Notes: generated by a model from the letters alone, not told the origin. A stretch of 35,193 bases of DNA from Bacillota bacterium (GCA_023415575.1 JAEZKF010000034.1:1-35193), one strand, 5' to 3'; positions 25,458 to 33,519 are shown, counted from the first letter of the stretch. Numbers and translations are program-made.

Positions 25458-26042
25458 ATGAGCTTAGTACCAATGGTAATAGAGCAGACCAATAGAGGTG
25501 AACGTTCTTACGACATCTTCTCGCGCCTACTCAATGACCGTATTGTTATGCTGTCAGAAGAAGTCAACGATACAACGGCTAGCCTTGTGGTTGCCCAGTT
25601 GCTTTACTTGGAAGGACAGGATCCCGATAAGGATATCCACCTTTACATTAACAGCCCCGGTGGTTCCATCACCTCGGGTATGGCGATTTATGATACTATG
25701 CAGTACATCAAGTGCGATGTATCAACCATCTGCGTCGGCATGGCGGCCTCTATGGGCGCCTTCCTGCTCTCGGCAGGGGCTAAGGGCAAGCGTTTTGCCC
25801 TGCCCAATAGCGAGATCATGATTCACCAGCCCTCTAGCGGCTTCCGCGGACAGGCGACTGATATCAAGATTCATGCAGACCGCATCATCGCCATCAAGGC
25901 AAAGCTCAACAAGCTCCTTAGCGAGCAGACCGGCCAGCCCCTTGAAGTGATTGAGCGCGATACAGAGCGCGATAACTTCATGACCGCCGAAGAGGCAATG
26001 AAGTATGGACTGGTTGATAAGGTAATTACTACAAGACAGTAA
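25458..26042 (+). CDS. clpP: ATP-dependent Clp protease proteolytic subunit
   Basis: ClpP forms the tetradecameric serine protease chamber that works with ClpX. The 194 residues contain the catalytic Ser98 in GMAASMGAF, His123 in MIHQP and Asp172 in ERDTERDNF, which matches the canonical triad. The N-terminus (SLVPMVIEQTNRGERSYDIFSRLL) is the usual short propeptide and axial loop. The Shine-Dalgarno AGAAAGGCAGGAG lies just before ATG 25458; longer in-frame starts from 25395 are not supported. The gene is between tig and clpX. Confidence 0.97.
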   Translation: MSLVPMVIEQTNRGERSYDIFSRLLNDRIVMLSEEVNDTTASLVVAQLLYLEGQDPDKDIHLYINSPGGSITSGMAIYDTMQYIKCDVSTICVGMAASMGAFLLSAGAKGKRFALPNSEIMIHQPSSGFRGQATDIKIHADRIIAIKAKLNKLLSEQTGQPLEVIERDTERDNFMTAEEAMKYGLVDKVITTRQ

Positions 26043-26052
26043 AACAATAAAA

Positions 26053-26085
26053 GCAAAAGCAAAGTCGTTATGGCTTTGCTTTTGC
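26053..26085 (+). terminator. Hairpin after clpP
   Basis: GCAAAAGCAAAG (26053-26064) pairs perfectly with CTTTGCTTTTGC (26074-26085), and two more pairs extend toward the loop GTTAT. The stem itself is T-rich on the 3' side but the bases after it (ATTAAATC) are not a clean T-run. Partial termination between clpP and clpX is likely. Confidence 0.65.
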
Positions 26086-26130
26086 ATTAAATCGCCCGTA
26101 TTTTCGGGGCGAATTATAGCTGTGTTGCGG

Positions 26131-26176
26131 CAATGTATCATGTAACATTGAGATAGTGTTGACTCGTATGGATACT
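26131..26176 (+). promoter_or_regulatory. Candidate clpX promoter with overlapping inverted repeat
   Basis: TTGAGA (26148-26153), 17 bases, then GATACT (26171-26176) form a plausible promoter that would start clpX mRNA near 26183. The interrupted palindrome CAATGT (26131-26136) / ACATTG (26145-26150) overlaps the -35 box by three bases and could be an operator. Both statements rest on pattern alone. Confidence 0.5.
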
Positions 26177-26215
26177 TTTGCTTACCAACGCGGCGGAATG
26201 GGATGAGGGTATGAT

Positions 26216-27529
26216 ATGGGCAAGGATGATAACAAATCCATAAGATGTTCATTCTGCGGCAAACAGCAGAATGAGGTAGACCGGATTATTGCCGGTTCGG
26301 GCGTATACATTTGCAACGAGTGTGTCGAGCTTTGTCAGAGCATCCTTACCGACAGCTCACCGCTTTCTGGCTCGCGTCCGAGTAAACAGAAGAGCGACTA
26401 TAATGTAACGGTTCCAACCCCTGAAGAGATGAAAAAAGCTCTGGACGAGTACGTTATCGGGCAGGACAGGGCAAAGATTACGCTTTCGGTTGCAGTATAT
26501 AACCATTATAAGCGCATTTTCTATCACGGCAGCAATGATGTGGAGCTGCAAAAGAGCAATGTACTGCTACTGGGCCCGACCGGTGTAGGAAAGACGATGC
26601 TGGCGCAGACACTGGCAAAGCTTCTGGATGTTCCGTTTGCCATTGCAGACGCTACCACACTGACCGAAGCCGGTTATGTCGGCGAGGACGTTGAAAACAT
26701 TCTTCTGCGCCTGATTCAGGCGGCAGATTATGATATAGAGAAAGCCGAACGCGGTATTATCTATATCGATGAGATTGACAAGATTACAAGAAAGTCTGAA
26801 AACACTTCCATTACCCGCGACGTAAGCGGTGAAGGTGTGCAACAGGCTCTTTTGAAGATTTTGGAGGGCACTATCTCCAACGTTCCCCCGCAGGGCGGCA
26901 GAAAGCACCCGCAGCAGGAGTTTATACAGATTAACACTGCAAACATCCTCTTTATCTGCGGCGGTGCCTTTGACGGGATTGATAAGATTATCGAAAAGCG
27001 CGTAGGCGTATCCTCTATGGGCTTTGGAGCACAGCTCAAGGAAAAGCGCGAGGTAGTTTCTGAGAAGTTAATGCAGCAGGTAACCCCGCATGACCTTGTG
27101 AAATATGGTCTGATTCCGGAGCTTGTTGGTCGTCTGCCGGTCATCACCGTTTTGGAAAACCTCGATGAGGATATGCTGGTTCAAATTTTGCGTGAGCCGA
27201 AAAACGCTCTGATTAAGCAGTATGTGAAGCTGTTTGAGATGGACGGGGTAAAGCTTGAATTTGATGAGGAGGCACTCAAAGAGATTGCACACCGTACGAT
27301 TGTGCTGAAAACAGGAGCGCGCGGATTGCGTTCCGTCCTTGAAAATGCACTTTCGGACCTCATGTTCCAAGTACCGAGTGACCCGACGGTTGAGACCATC
27401 CGCATCACTAAGGGCTGCATTCTCGGCGAAGAGCAACCACTGTTTATCCGTAACCCCGAAAAGCGTGCTTCCGGTCTGATGCTTGCTTCCAAGCGTCCGA
27501 AGCCCGCCAGAAAGAATTCGGTAAGCTAA
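26216..27529 (+). CDS. clpX: ATP-dependent Clp protease ATP-binding subunit
   Basis: ClpX is the AAA+ unfoldase that feeds ClpP. The 437 residues open with a zinc-binding domain (Cys11, 14, 33, 36), then the AAA+ core with Walker A GPTGVGKT (120-127), Walker B in IIYIDEIDKI (181-190) and the GEGVQQALLKILEGT block. The ClpP-docking tripeptide, usually IGF, reads MGF at 268-270 within SSMGFGAQLKEK. The length is normal. It lies 173 bases after clpP behind a terminator-like hairpin and a candidate promoter of its own, so clpP and clpX may be expressed partly apart. Confidence 0.97.
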   Translation: MGKDDNKSIRCSFCGKQQNEVDRIIAGSGVYICNECVELCQSILTDSSPLSGSRPSKQKSDYNVTVPTPEEMKKALDEYVIGQDRAKITLSVAVYNHYKRIFYHGSNDVELQKSNVLLLGPTGVGKTMLAQTLAKLLDVPFAIADATTLTEAGYVGEDVENILLRLIQAADYDIEKAERGIIYIDEIDKITRKSENTSITRDVSGEGVQQALLKILEGTISNVPPQGGRKHPQQEFIQINTANILFICGGAFDGIDKIIEKRVGVSSMGFGAQLKEKREVVSEKLMQQVTPHDLVKYGLIPELVGRLPVITVLENLDEDMLVQILREPKNALIKQYVKLFEMDGVKLEFDEEALKEIAHRTIVLKTGARGLRSVLENALSDLMFQVPSDPTVETIRITKGCILGEEQPLFIRNPEKRASGLMLASKRPKPARKNSVS

Positions 27530-27543
27530 AGATTATAACGAGC

Positions 27544-27587
27544 AAAATGGTAAAGTCGACACCTTTTTGGTGTTGGCTTTACATTTT
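27544..27587 (+). terminator. Terminator hairpin after clpX
   Basis: The arms 27544-27563 and 27569-27587 pair over about 19 positions with a single bulged G and a TTTTT loop; the stem base is AAAATG with CATTTT, so the 3' arm ends in T residues. This is a strong hairpin at the end of clpX. Confidence 0.78.
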
Positions 27588-27605
27588 ATTACTCCTTATA
27601 TTGAA

Positions 27606-27628
27606 TTGCGGATTTAATCCTTCCGCAA
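27606..27628. other. Inverted repeat between clpX and lon
   Basis: TTGCGGA (27606-27612) and TCCGCAA (27622-27628) form a perfect seven-base-pair repeat with a nine-base spacer. It lies between the clpX terminator and the lon promoter. The minus-strand reading has T residues only before it, so it is not a terminator for that strand. Its role is unknown. Confidence 0.4.
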
Positions 27629-27690
27629 AAAAGCAGGTTCCTTGGCGTGAAGTGTTAATATAATTGATAAGAATTGTTGTCATTATTTTG

Positions 27691-27719
27691 TTGAACTGAT
27701 ACGTGTTTTCTAATATAAT
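27691..27719 (+). promoter_or_regulatory. Promoter of lon
   Basis: TTGAAC (27691-27696), a 17-base spacer and a perfect TATAAT (27714-27719) precede lon by about 50 bases. I see no CIRCE element and no CtsR-type repeat beside it. Confidence 0.85.
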
Positions 27720-27767
27720 GGGTTAAGACCGTGCTTTTGCAATCCCGCTTGTAAATGGAGGACCCTT

Positions 27768-30218
27768 ATGGAACAACAATCATCTCAGATAAAAACTGCA
27801 AGGCTCCCCATGCTGGCACTCAGAGGCCTGGTAGTATATCCGAATATGGTTTTGCATTTTGATGTTGGCAGAAAGAAGTCCGTGCTTGCCCTTAATGAAG
27901 CAATGGGCAACAATCAGCTTGTTTTTCTGGTGACACAAAAGGATATCCGTGAAGACGAACCCAAGGACTACGACCTTTATTCCGTCGGTGTCGTAGCCGA
28001 GGTTAGGCAGATATTAAAGATGCCGGGTGACAGCCTGCGCGTTTTGGTTGAAGGTCTATATCGTGCGAAGCTAGTCGATATAATACAGGAAGACCCCTTC
28101 ATGTCTGCAATGGTAGAGGAACTGCCGTTAAAAACAATCCGAACCAAATCCCAAAGGGACACCACCGAGGCGCTCATGCGCGCGGTAAAGGACCTTTTTG
28201 AAGAATACTCCTATCTTACTCCCCAGATGCCAAAGGACTATATGCTCAACGTTATGGCAAGTGAGGACCCCGTTTACCTGTGTGAATACATAGCGGGCAA
28301 CCTGATGCTAAAAACGGTAGATAAGCAGCGTATTTTGGAGGAGAGCAGCCCCATACGTCGCCTTGAGCTGCTTGCACAAATCCTTGAGGATGAGAACAGC
28401 GTTCTGACCATTGAAAAGGACTTGTATGAAAAGGTCAAGCAGCAGGTCGATAAGAACCAGCGCGAGTACTTCCTGCGTGAGCAGATGAAGGTTATCTCAA
28501 GCGAGCTTGGCGAAGGGGACAGTGTTCAGGAAGAGGCGATGGAGTACTTTGACCGCATTGAGCGGTTAAAGCTGCCAAAAGAAGCAGCCGAAAAGCTCAC
28601 CAAAGAGGCGGAGCGGCTGTTTAAGATGCCCTACAACTCGCAGGAGGCATCGGTCATCCGCACTTACCTTGACACCTGCCTTGACCTGCCTTGGAACAAG
28701 GAAACCAAGGATAAGATTGATATTGCAAAAGCACAACGCATCCTTGACCGTGACCATTACGGTCTTGTAAAGGTAAAGGAGCGCATTCTGGAGCTGCTCG
28801 CAGTGCGCGCACTCGCACCGGATATTACAGGTCAGATAATTTGCTTAGTTGGCCCTCCCGGTGTAGGTAAGACATCGATTGCACGCTCGATTGCAGCGGC
28901 CTTAGGCAGAAAATACGCTCGCATCTCACTTGGCGGCGTAAGGGATGAGTCGGATATCCGCGGTCACCGCAAGACCTATGTCGGCTCGATGCCCGGCCGC
29001 ATCATTGACGCAATCATCCGTGCAGGCAGCAAAAACGCGCTGATACTGCTTGATGAGGTAGATAAACTCAGCCACGATTTTCGAGGCGACCCAGCATCTG
29101 CCTTGCTTGAGGTACTTGATTCCGAGCAATACAAGGCCTTTCGCGACCACTACATAGAGATACCCTTTGACATCAGCAACATCCTGTTTATCACTACAGC
29201 AAACGATAAAAATGAGATACCGGCTCCCTTGCTCGACCGTATGGAGGTCATTGAACTTTCCAGCTATACGAGAGAGGAGAAGTTTAACATTGCCCGCAAG
29301 CACCTTGTGGCAAAGCAGATAAAACGCAATGGTCTTTCCACGAAGAGCATAAAGATTACGGATGGCGCAATCTATTCAATCATCGATTACTATACTCGTG
29401 AGGCGGGCGTGCGCAAGTTAGAGCGCGCGATTGCTTCCCTATGCAGAAAGGCCGCAAAGCGTATTGTGGATGGCTCGCAGACCAAGGTCGTCATCACAGA
29501 CGCGAATATCGCCGAATTCCTAGGTGCGCGTAAGTTCCGCCCCGATGACATCCTCAAGAAGAACGAAGTTGGCGTTGCAACCGGACTCGCATGGACCAGC
29601 GTGGGCGGCGAGATTATGATGATTGAAGTCAATGTGGTCAAGGGTTCGGGCAAGATTCAGCTCACCGGCTCGCTCGGCGATGTGATGAAGGAATCTGCGA
29701 ACATTGCGGTAAGTTATATTCGCAGCAAAGCGGATAAACTAAAGATTGACGAGGATTTCTATAAAGAACGTGATATACACATCCATGCACCTGAAGGTGC
29801 AGTGCCCAAGGATGGCCCGTCTGCAGGTGTTACCATGGTTACAGCTCTGGTTTCGGCACTTACCGGTACTCCCGTAAAACGTGAAGTAGCCATGACCGGT
29901 GAAATCACGTTAAGGGGAAGGGTACTGCCCATCGGCGGCCTCAAGGAAAAGACCATGGCAGCCTACCGGTCGGGTGTAAAGACGGTGATTATCCCGGAGG
30001 ATAATCGTGCAGACTTAGAGGAGATTGACGAAACGGTCAGAGAGTCTCTCAACTTTGTGTTTGCCGAGGACATCGATACCGTGTTAAAGACTGCTTTGTT
30101 GTACTGCACCGAGCAGGAGAACAGCGATGTGCGCAAGACGGAAAGTCTCGTTCACAGCAGCGTGGATATGGGTAAAAAGATACCGGGCGGCATCGATACC
30201 ACGATTATTCCGCAGTAA
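27768..30218 (+). CDS. lon: Lon protease (ATP-dependent serine protease)
   Basis: Lon degrades damaged and short-lived proteins in the cytoplasm. The 816 residues include the N-terminal substrate-binding domain (about 10-205), a coiled region, the AAA+ module with Walker A GPPGVGKT (362-369) and ALILLDEVDKL, and the protease domain with the Ser/Lys dyad, Ser685 in DGPSAG and Lys728 in GGLKEK. GGAGG precedes the ATG. The gene has its own consensus-like promoter. The order clpX, lon, ysxC is common in Firmicutes. Confidence 0.98.
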   Translation: MEQQSSQIKTARLPMLALRGLVVYPNMVLHFDVGRKKSVLALNEAMGNNQLVFLVTQKDIREDEPKDYDLYSVGVVAEVRQILKMPGDSLRVLVEGLYRAKLVDIIQEDPFMSAMVEELPLKTIRTKSQRDTTEALMRAVKDLFEEYSYLTPQMPKDYMLNVMASEDPVYLCEYIAGNLMLKTVDKQRILEESSPIRRLELLAQILEDENSVLTIEKDLYEKVKQQVDKNQREYFLREQMKVISSELGEGDSVQEEAMEYFDRIERLKLPKEAAEKLTKEAERLFKMPYNSQEASVIRTYLDTCLDLPWNKETKDKIDIAKAQRILDRDHYGLVKVKERILELLAVRALAPDITGQIICLVGPPGVGKTSIARSIAAALGRKYARISLGGVRDESDIRGHRKTYVGSMPGRIIDAIIRAGSKNALILLDEVDKLSHDFRGDPASALLEVLDSEQYKAFRDHYIEIPFDISNILFITTANDKNEIPAPLLDRMEVIELSSYTREEKFNIARKHLVAKQIKRNGLSTKSIKITDGAIYSIIDYYTREAGVRKLERAIASLCRKAAKRIVDGSQTKVVITDANIAEFLGARKFRPDDILKKNEVGVATGLAWTSVGGEIMMIEVNVVKGSGKIQLTGSLGDVMKESANIAVSYIRSKADKLKIDEDFYKERDIHIHAPEGAVPKDGPSAGVTMVTALVSALTGTPVKREVAMTGEITLRGRVLPIGGLKEKTMAAYRSGVKTVIIPEDNRADLEEIDETVRESLNFVFAEDIDTVLKTALLYCTEQENSDVRKTESLVHSSVDMGKKIPGGIDTTIIPQ

Positions 30219-30234
30219 TAACCACGTTAAAGCG

Positions 30235-30264
30235 CGGCAGTCACGTCAATAAACGTGACTGCCG
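30235..30264 (+). terminator. Hairpin between lon and ysxC
   Basis: CGGCAGTCACGT (30235-30246) and ACGTGACTGCCG (30253-30264) form a perfect 12-base-pair stem with the loop CAATAA. No T-run follows, and the ysxC ribosome binding site is about 25 bases beyond, so it may be a partial terminator or a processing site. Confidence 0.6.
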
Positions 30265-30300
30265 TGTCATGTATAAAATAAAAGCAAAGGGTGAGGGCAG

Positions 30301-30900
30301 ATGAACTTTAGCAACGCAGTTTTTGAGGCTTCATACGGTCTTTCCTCCCAGTTGCCGCAGGATGACGTTATGGAGATTGCCGTCTCCGGCCGCTCCAATG
30401 TAGGCAAGTCCTCTCTAATTAACAAGCTGCTGGGTCGAAAATCACTTGCCAGAGTAAGCTCTGTACCGGGTAAAACTGCGACAATCAACTTTTATAAAAT
30501 TACTAAAGACGTTCGCCTTGTAGACCTGCCGGGCTATGGGTACGCAAAGGTTTCAAAGAGTGAAAAGCGCCGCTGGCAGGACTTAATCGGCTCCTACTAT
30601 TCGCAAGGCCGGAACCTCATGCTTGTAGTGCAGCTAATTGATATGCGCCATCCGCCTTCTGCGGACGATCAGAATATGATTTCGGCACTCATCGAGCATG
30701 AACTGCCGTTTATCATCGTGCTGACAAAATGCGATAAGCTGTCTGCAAAACAGCGCGCTGAGCGCATGGAGGGCTTTTTAAAGGAGATTCCCTATGCCGA
30801 TGAAATCACCATGGTGCCCTTTTCGTCTGTGACAGGAGAGGGTGTAGATAGACTTAGGCAGATCATCGAAGAGGTAACCGAGCCCGATGAAGAGGAATAG
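30301..30900 (+). CDS. ysxC: Ribosome biogenesis GTP-binding protein YsxC/EngB
   Basis: This essential small GTPase acts in 50S assembly in Gram-positive bacteria. The 199 residues hold the P-loop GRSNVGKS (30-37), the G2 Thr in SVPGKTATINFY, DLPGYGYAKV (G3, from 75), TKCD (142-145) and the G5 stretch VPFSSVTGEG. AAAGGGTGAGGG lies before ATG 30301. It follows lon, as in Bacillus subtilis. With rbgA it makes two large-subunit assembly GTPases in this window. Confidence 0.96.
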   Translation: MNFSNAVFEASYGLSSQLPQDDVMEIAVSGRSNVGKSSLINKLLGRKSLARVSSVPGKTATINFYKITKDVRLVDLPGYGYAKVSKSEKRRWQDLIGSYYSQGRNLMLVVQLIDMRHPPSADDQNMISALIEHELPFIIVLTKCDKLSAKQRAERMEGFLKEIPYADEITMVPFSSVTGEGVDRLRQIIEEVTEPDEEE

Positions 30901-30946
30901 AATAATACGATAGCCTATTTTTGCGGAATGTAAAAGAGGTAGTTGT

Positions 30947-32239
30947 ATGTTCAATCCGGACTTTTTAGTAGACTCAAGCGGACAGTTGACAATCGGCGGC
31001 GTGAGCTGTACTGCGCTTTGTGAAGAATACGGCACACCGCTATTTGTCATGGACGAATACGCCATCAAACAGCGGTGTAGGAATTATTTGCGTGCCATGC
31101 AGCAGTATTTTGCTAACGGTCGGGTTGCTTACGCATGCAAGGCCTTCTGCTGCAAGAAAATATGCCGTATTGTAAACTGTGAAGGGTTATACCTTGACAT
31201 AGTTTCCGGCGGGGAAATGCACACAGCTCTTGCTGCGGGAGTGCTGCCTGAACGCTTAATACTGCATGGTTATAACAAAACAGCGTCCGAGCTTTTGGAT
31301 GCCCTACGATTTGGGGTAGGGCGCATTGTGGTCGACTCATTTGAGGAGCTTCGGCTGATTATTGAGCTTGCCTCAATGAAACATACGAAGGCAGATATCC
31401 TGCTGCGCATAACGCCGGGAGTGGCTGCCCATACTCATCAGGCGGTTATCACCGGGGCGGAGGACTCTAAGTTCGGTTTCCAGATTTCAAACGGTGACGC
31501 ACTAAGGGCAGTTAAAGCTGCGCTTGATAGTCCGCACTTAAACTTGTGCGGACTGCACTGTCACATTGGCTCGCAGATAGTTGATATCGCCCCGTTTGAA
31601 GCGGCATCCGAGCGTATGGTTGATTTTCTACATGAGATTTACGTTGCAACAGGGAAGATGCTCCCTGAGCTTAATATGGGTGGAGGGTATGCGATACCCT
31701 ATTGTGAGGATGATGTGGTACCCCAGCCGGAAGAGTACATCCGACGAATCTCTGAGGCGGTTCACCGCAAGTGCAATGAGACGGGTATTGAGGTTCCCGT
31801 TGTTACCATTGAGCCGGGGCGGTCTATTGTAGGGCCGTGCGGAATCACGCTTTACACAGCAGGTTCAATAAAAAAGATGACAAACGGCCGAATCTATGTT
31901 GCTATTGACGGCGGCATGACGGATAATCCGCGCTATGCCCTGTATCATTCCCGCTATACTGCGACGGTTGCAACCCGGATGAATGAGCCCAAAACGCAGC
32001 TTGTCACACTTGCCGGTCGCGCTTGTGAGAGCGGCGACCTCATCGGCGAGGAGATGCCCTTACAACCGGTTCATACAGGAGATATCATTGCGGTGTTCAG
32101 CACGGGTGCTTACAACTTCTCTATGGCATCCTCGTACAATCGCTTGCCCCGTCCTGCGGTTGTAATGGTAAGTGACGGACGTGCGCGCCTTGTCGTAGCA
32201 AGGCAGCGCATCGAGGACATTTTGTGCGGGGATATCTAA
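30947..32239 (+). CDS. lysA: Diaminopimelate decarboxylase
   Basis: LysA makes lysine from meso-diaminopimelate with PLP. The 430 residues of this alanine-racemase-like fold carry the PLP Lys65 in VAYACKAFCC, then HCHIGSQI, the glycine loop NMGGGYAIPY, EPGRSIVGPCG and the active-site Cys in AGRACESGD. AAAGAGGTAG precedes the ATG. The gene stands alone: no dap genes are near and the neighbours are unrelated. A hairpin follows the stop. Confidence 0.96.
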   Translation: MFNPDFLVDSSGQLTIGGVSCTALCEEYGTPLFVMDEYAIKQRCRNYLRAMQQYFANGRVAYACKAFCCKKICRIVNCEGLYLDIVSGGEMHTALAAGVLPERLILHGYNKTASELLDALRFGVGRIVVDSFEELRLIIELASMKHTKADILLRITPGVAAHTHQAVITGAEDSKFGFQISNGDALRAVKAALDSPHLNLCGLHCHIGSQIVDIAPFEAASERMVDFLHEIYVATGKMLPELNMGGGYAIPYCEDDVVPQPEEYIRRISEAVHRKCNETGIEVPVVTIEPGRSIVGPCGITLYTAGSIKKMTNGRIYVAIDGGMTDNPRYALYHSRYTATVATRMNEPKTQLVTLAGRACESGDLIGEEMPLQPVHTGDIIAVFSTGAYNFSMASSYNRLPRPAVVMVSDGRARLVVARQRIEDILCGDI

Positions 32240-32258
32240 GAAAAAGCAGTAAAAATAG

Positions 32259-32278
32259 AGGTTTATCCTAGTAAACCT
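32259..32278 (+). terminator. Hairpin after lysA
   Basis: AGGTTTA (32259-32265) and TAAACCT (32272-32278) form a perfect seven-base-pair stem with a six-base loop, 20 bases after the lysA stop. There is no T-run after it, so terminator strength is uncertain. Confidence 0.45.
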
Positions 32279-32291
32279 GCAAGGTAGGGCA

Positions 32292-32323
32292 TTTACTTTC
32301 ACGTTGTAGTGTGTTAATATTAA
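32292..32323 (+). promoter_or_regulatory. Promoter of the yerC-like regulator, with overlapping palindrome
   Basis: TTTACT (32292-32297), 17 bases and TAATAT (32315-32320) make a likely promoter. The perfect palindrome TTAATATTAA (32314-32323) covers the -10 box and could be an operator. The leader is about 100 bases long. Confidence 0.6.
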
Positions 32324-32388
32324 TATGATTCAGGACTAGCCCTGAAAACTGTGTGTTAGCATTTCATTACTACAATAATCAAAACAGA

Positions 32389-32407
32389 TCCTATACTTTG
32401 TGTAGGA
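32389..32407 (+). other. Hairpin just before the ribosome binding site of the yerC-like gene
   Basis: TCCTATAC (32389-32396) and GTGTAGGA (32400-32407) form an eight-base-pair near-palindrome (one T-G pair) with the loop TTT, ending two bases before the GGAAAGG Shine-Dalgarno. It could act as a DNA operator for the TrpR-like product or as an RNA element controlling translation. Confidence 0.5.
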
Positions 32408-32428
32408 CGGAAAGGCTTGGTTTTTTCT

Positions 32429-32725
32429 ATGAATAGCAAGCTGCAAGACCCCAACATCGAATATCTATTTAAAGCCATTTTAAAGCTAGAAACATTAGAA
32501 GAATGCTACAGCTTCTTTGAGGATCTTTGCACCGTTCCTGAGCTCAAGGCGCTTTCACAGCGGCTGCAGGTAGCAAAAATGCTCAGTGAAAAGCATGTGT
32601 ATAGCGATATTGTAAATGCAACGGGGGCAAGCACCGCCACCATCAGCAGGGTAAACCGCTCTCTAAACTACGGCTGCGATGGCTACAGCATTGTCTTTAG
32701 CAGGCTGGAACAGGATGAGAAATGA
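32429..32725 (+). CDS. YerC/YecD family TrpR-related regulator
   Basis: This 98-residue protein matches the YerC/YecD group of the Trp-repressor superfamily. The first half reads NIEYLFKAILKLETLEECYSFF and DLCTVPELKALSQRLQVAKML, and the helix-turn-helix is at about 57-79 (VYSDIVNATGASTATISRVNRSL). TrpR itself shares this layout but differs in the ligand pocket. Relatives in Firmicutes have been proposed to repress histidine genes (HisR), which is notable given the his operon upstream. ATG 32429 lies 13 bases after GGAAAGG; the in-frame TTG at 32417 is too close to that site. The stop overlaps the next gene's start. Confidence 0.88.
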   Translation: MNSKLQDPNIEYLFKAILKLETLEECYSFFEDLCTVPELKALSQRLQVAKMLSEKHVYSDIVNATGASTATISRVNRSLNYGCDGYSIVFSRLEQDEK

Positions 32726-33471
32726 GCGGTTATCACGTCTTTGCAAAATACTATGATCAGCTGACGCACAATGTAAACTACGAGCAGCGCGCCGCCTATT
32801 TCGACCGGCTCATCAAGCAGCACGGGAATGGCGGCAATCTTTTGCTTGACCTTGCCTGCGGAACCGGCAGTCTCTCCATTCGGTTAGCCGAATTGGGTTA
32901 TGATGTAATCGGAGTAGACGGCTCATACGAAATGCTCAGCCGTGCGATTGACAAAACACCGGAGCATCTTGGAATTCAGTATCTGTGTCAGCAGATGCAG
33001 AACCTTGATATGTATGGCACGATTGATGTGTGCATCTGCGCGCTGGACAGTGTAAACCACATCACATCAGAAAAACTCCTACGCCGCTGTTTTGAAAGGG
33101 TATCTCTTTTCTTAGACCCCAATGGTGTGTTTATATTTGATGCGAATACCCTGTATAAACATGAGCGTGTTTTAGCCGATAATACCTTTGTTTACGATTG
33201 TGATGACGTCTATTGTGTATGGCAAAACACCTACCATCAGTCAAGCCGAACGACAACGATACGGCTTGACTTTTTTGAGTACCTAAAAGCCGATGAATAC
33301 CGCAGAAGTACCGAGGAGTTTAGCGAACGCGCATACAGTCTGCAGGAGTTTACAAGTATGTTAGACGAAGCAGGGCTTTGTGTAGTAGCATGTTACGGCG
33401 ATGATACCTTAAATCCCGTAGGGGAAGAGAATGAGCGTATGATTGTCGTTGCAAAGAAAAAGCAAGGCTGA
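32722..33471 (+). CDS. Class I SAM-dependent methyltransferase
   Basis: This 249-residue protein has the class I methyltransferase core. Motif I is LLDLACGTGS (41-50), the acidic end of strand 2 is VIGVDGSYEML (from 63), and motif IV-like TIDVCICALDSVNHI follows. The N-terminus HVFAKYYDQLTHNVNYEQRA and the C-terminal EFTSMLDEAGL resemble small-molecule or ubiquinone/menaquinone-like methyltransferases, but the substrate cannot be named. It overlaps the TrpR-like regulator by four bases (ATGA), so the two are co-translated. Confidence 0.88.
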   Translation: MSGYHVFAKYYDQLTHNVNYEQRAAYFDRLIKQHGNGGNLLLDLACGTGSLSIRLAELGYDVIGVDGSYEMLSRAIDKTPEHLGIQYLCQQMQNLDMYGTIDVCICALDSVNHITSEKLLRRCFERVSLFLDPNGVFIFDANTLYKHERVLADNTFVYDCDDVYCVWQNTYHQSSRTTTIRLDFFEYLKADEYRRSTEEFSERAYSLQEFTSMLDEAGLCVVACYGDDTLNPVGEENERMIVVAKKKQG

Positions 33472-33519
33472 TGGACAGCTCGGTCTTACACAATTGCACA
33501 AACAGAAAGGAACATAAAG

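Noticed and set aside
26159..26187. TTGACT at 26159 as the -35 box of clpX
   Set aside because: At 17 bases the -10 position reads TTACCA, a poor match; TTGAGA-17-GATACT slightly upstream fits better.
26043..27767. CIRCE or CtsR operators near clpX and lon
   Set aside because: No TTAGCACTC/GAGTGCTAA repeat or tandem GGTCAAA heptads were seen by eye; a matrix scan could still find degenerate ones.
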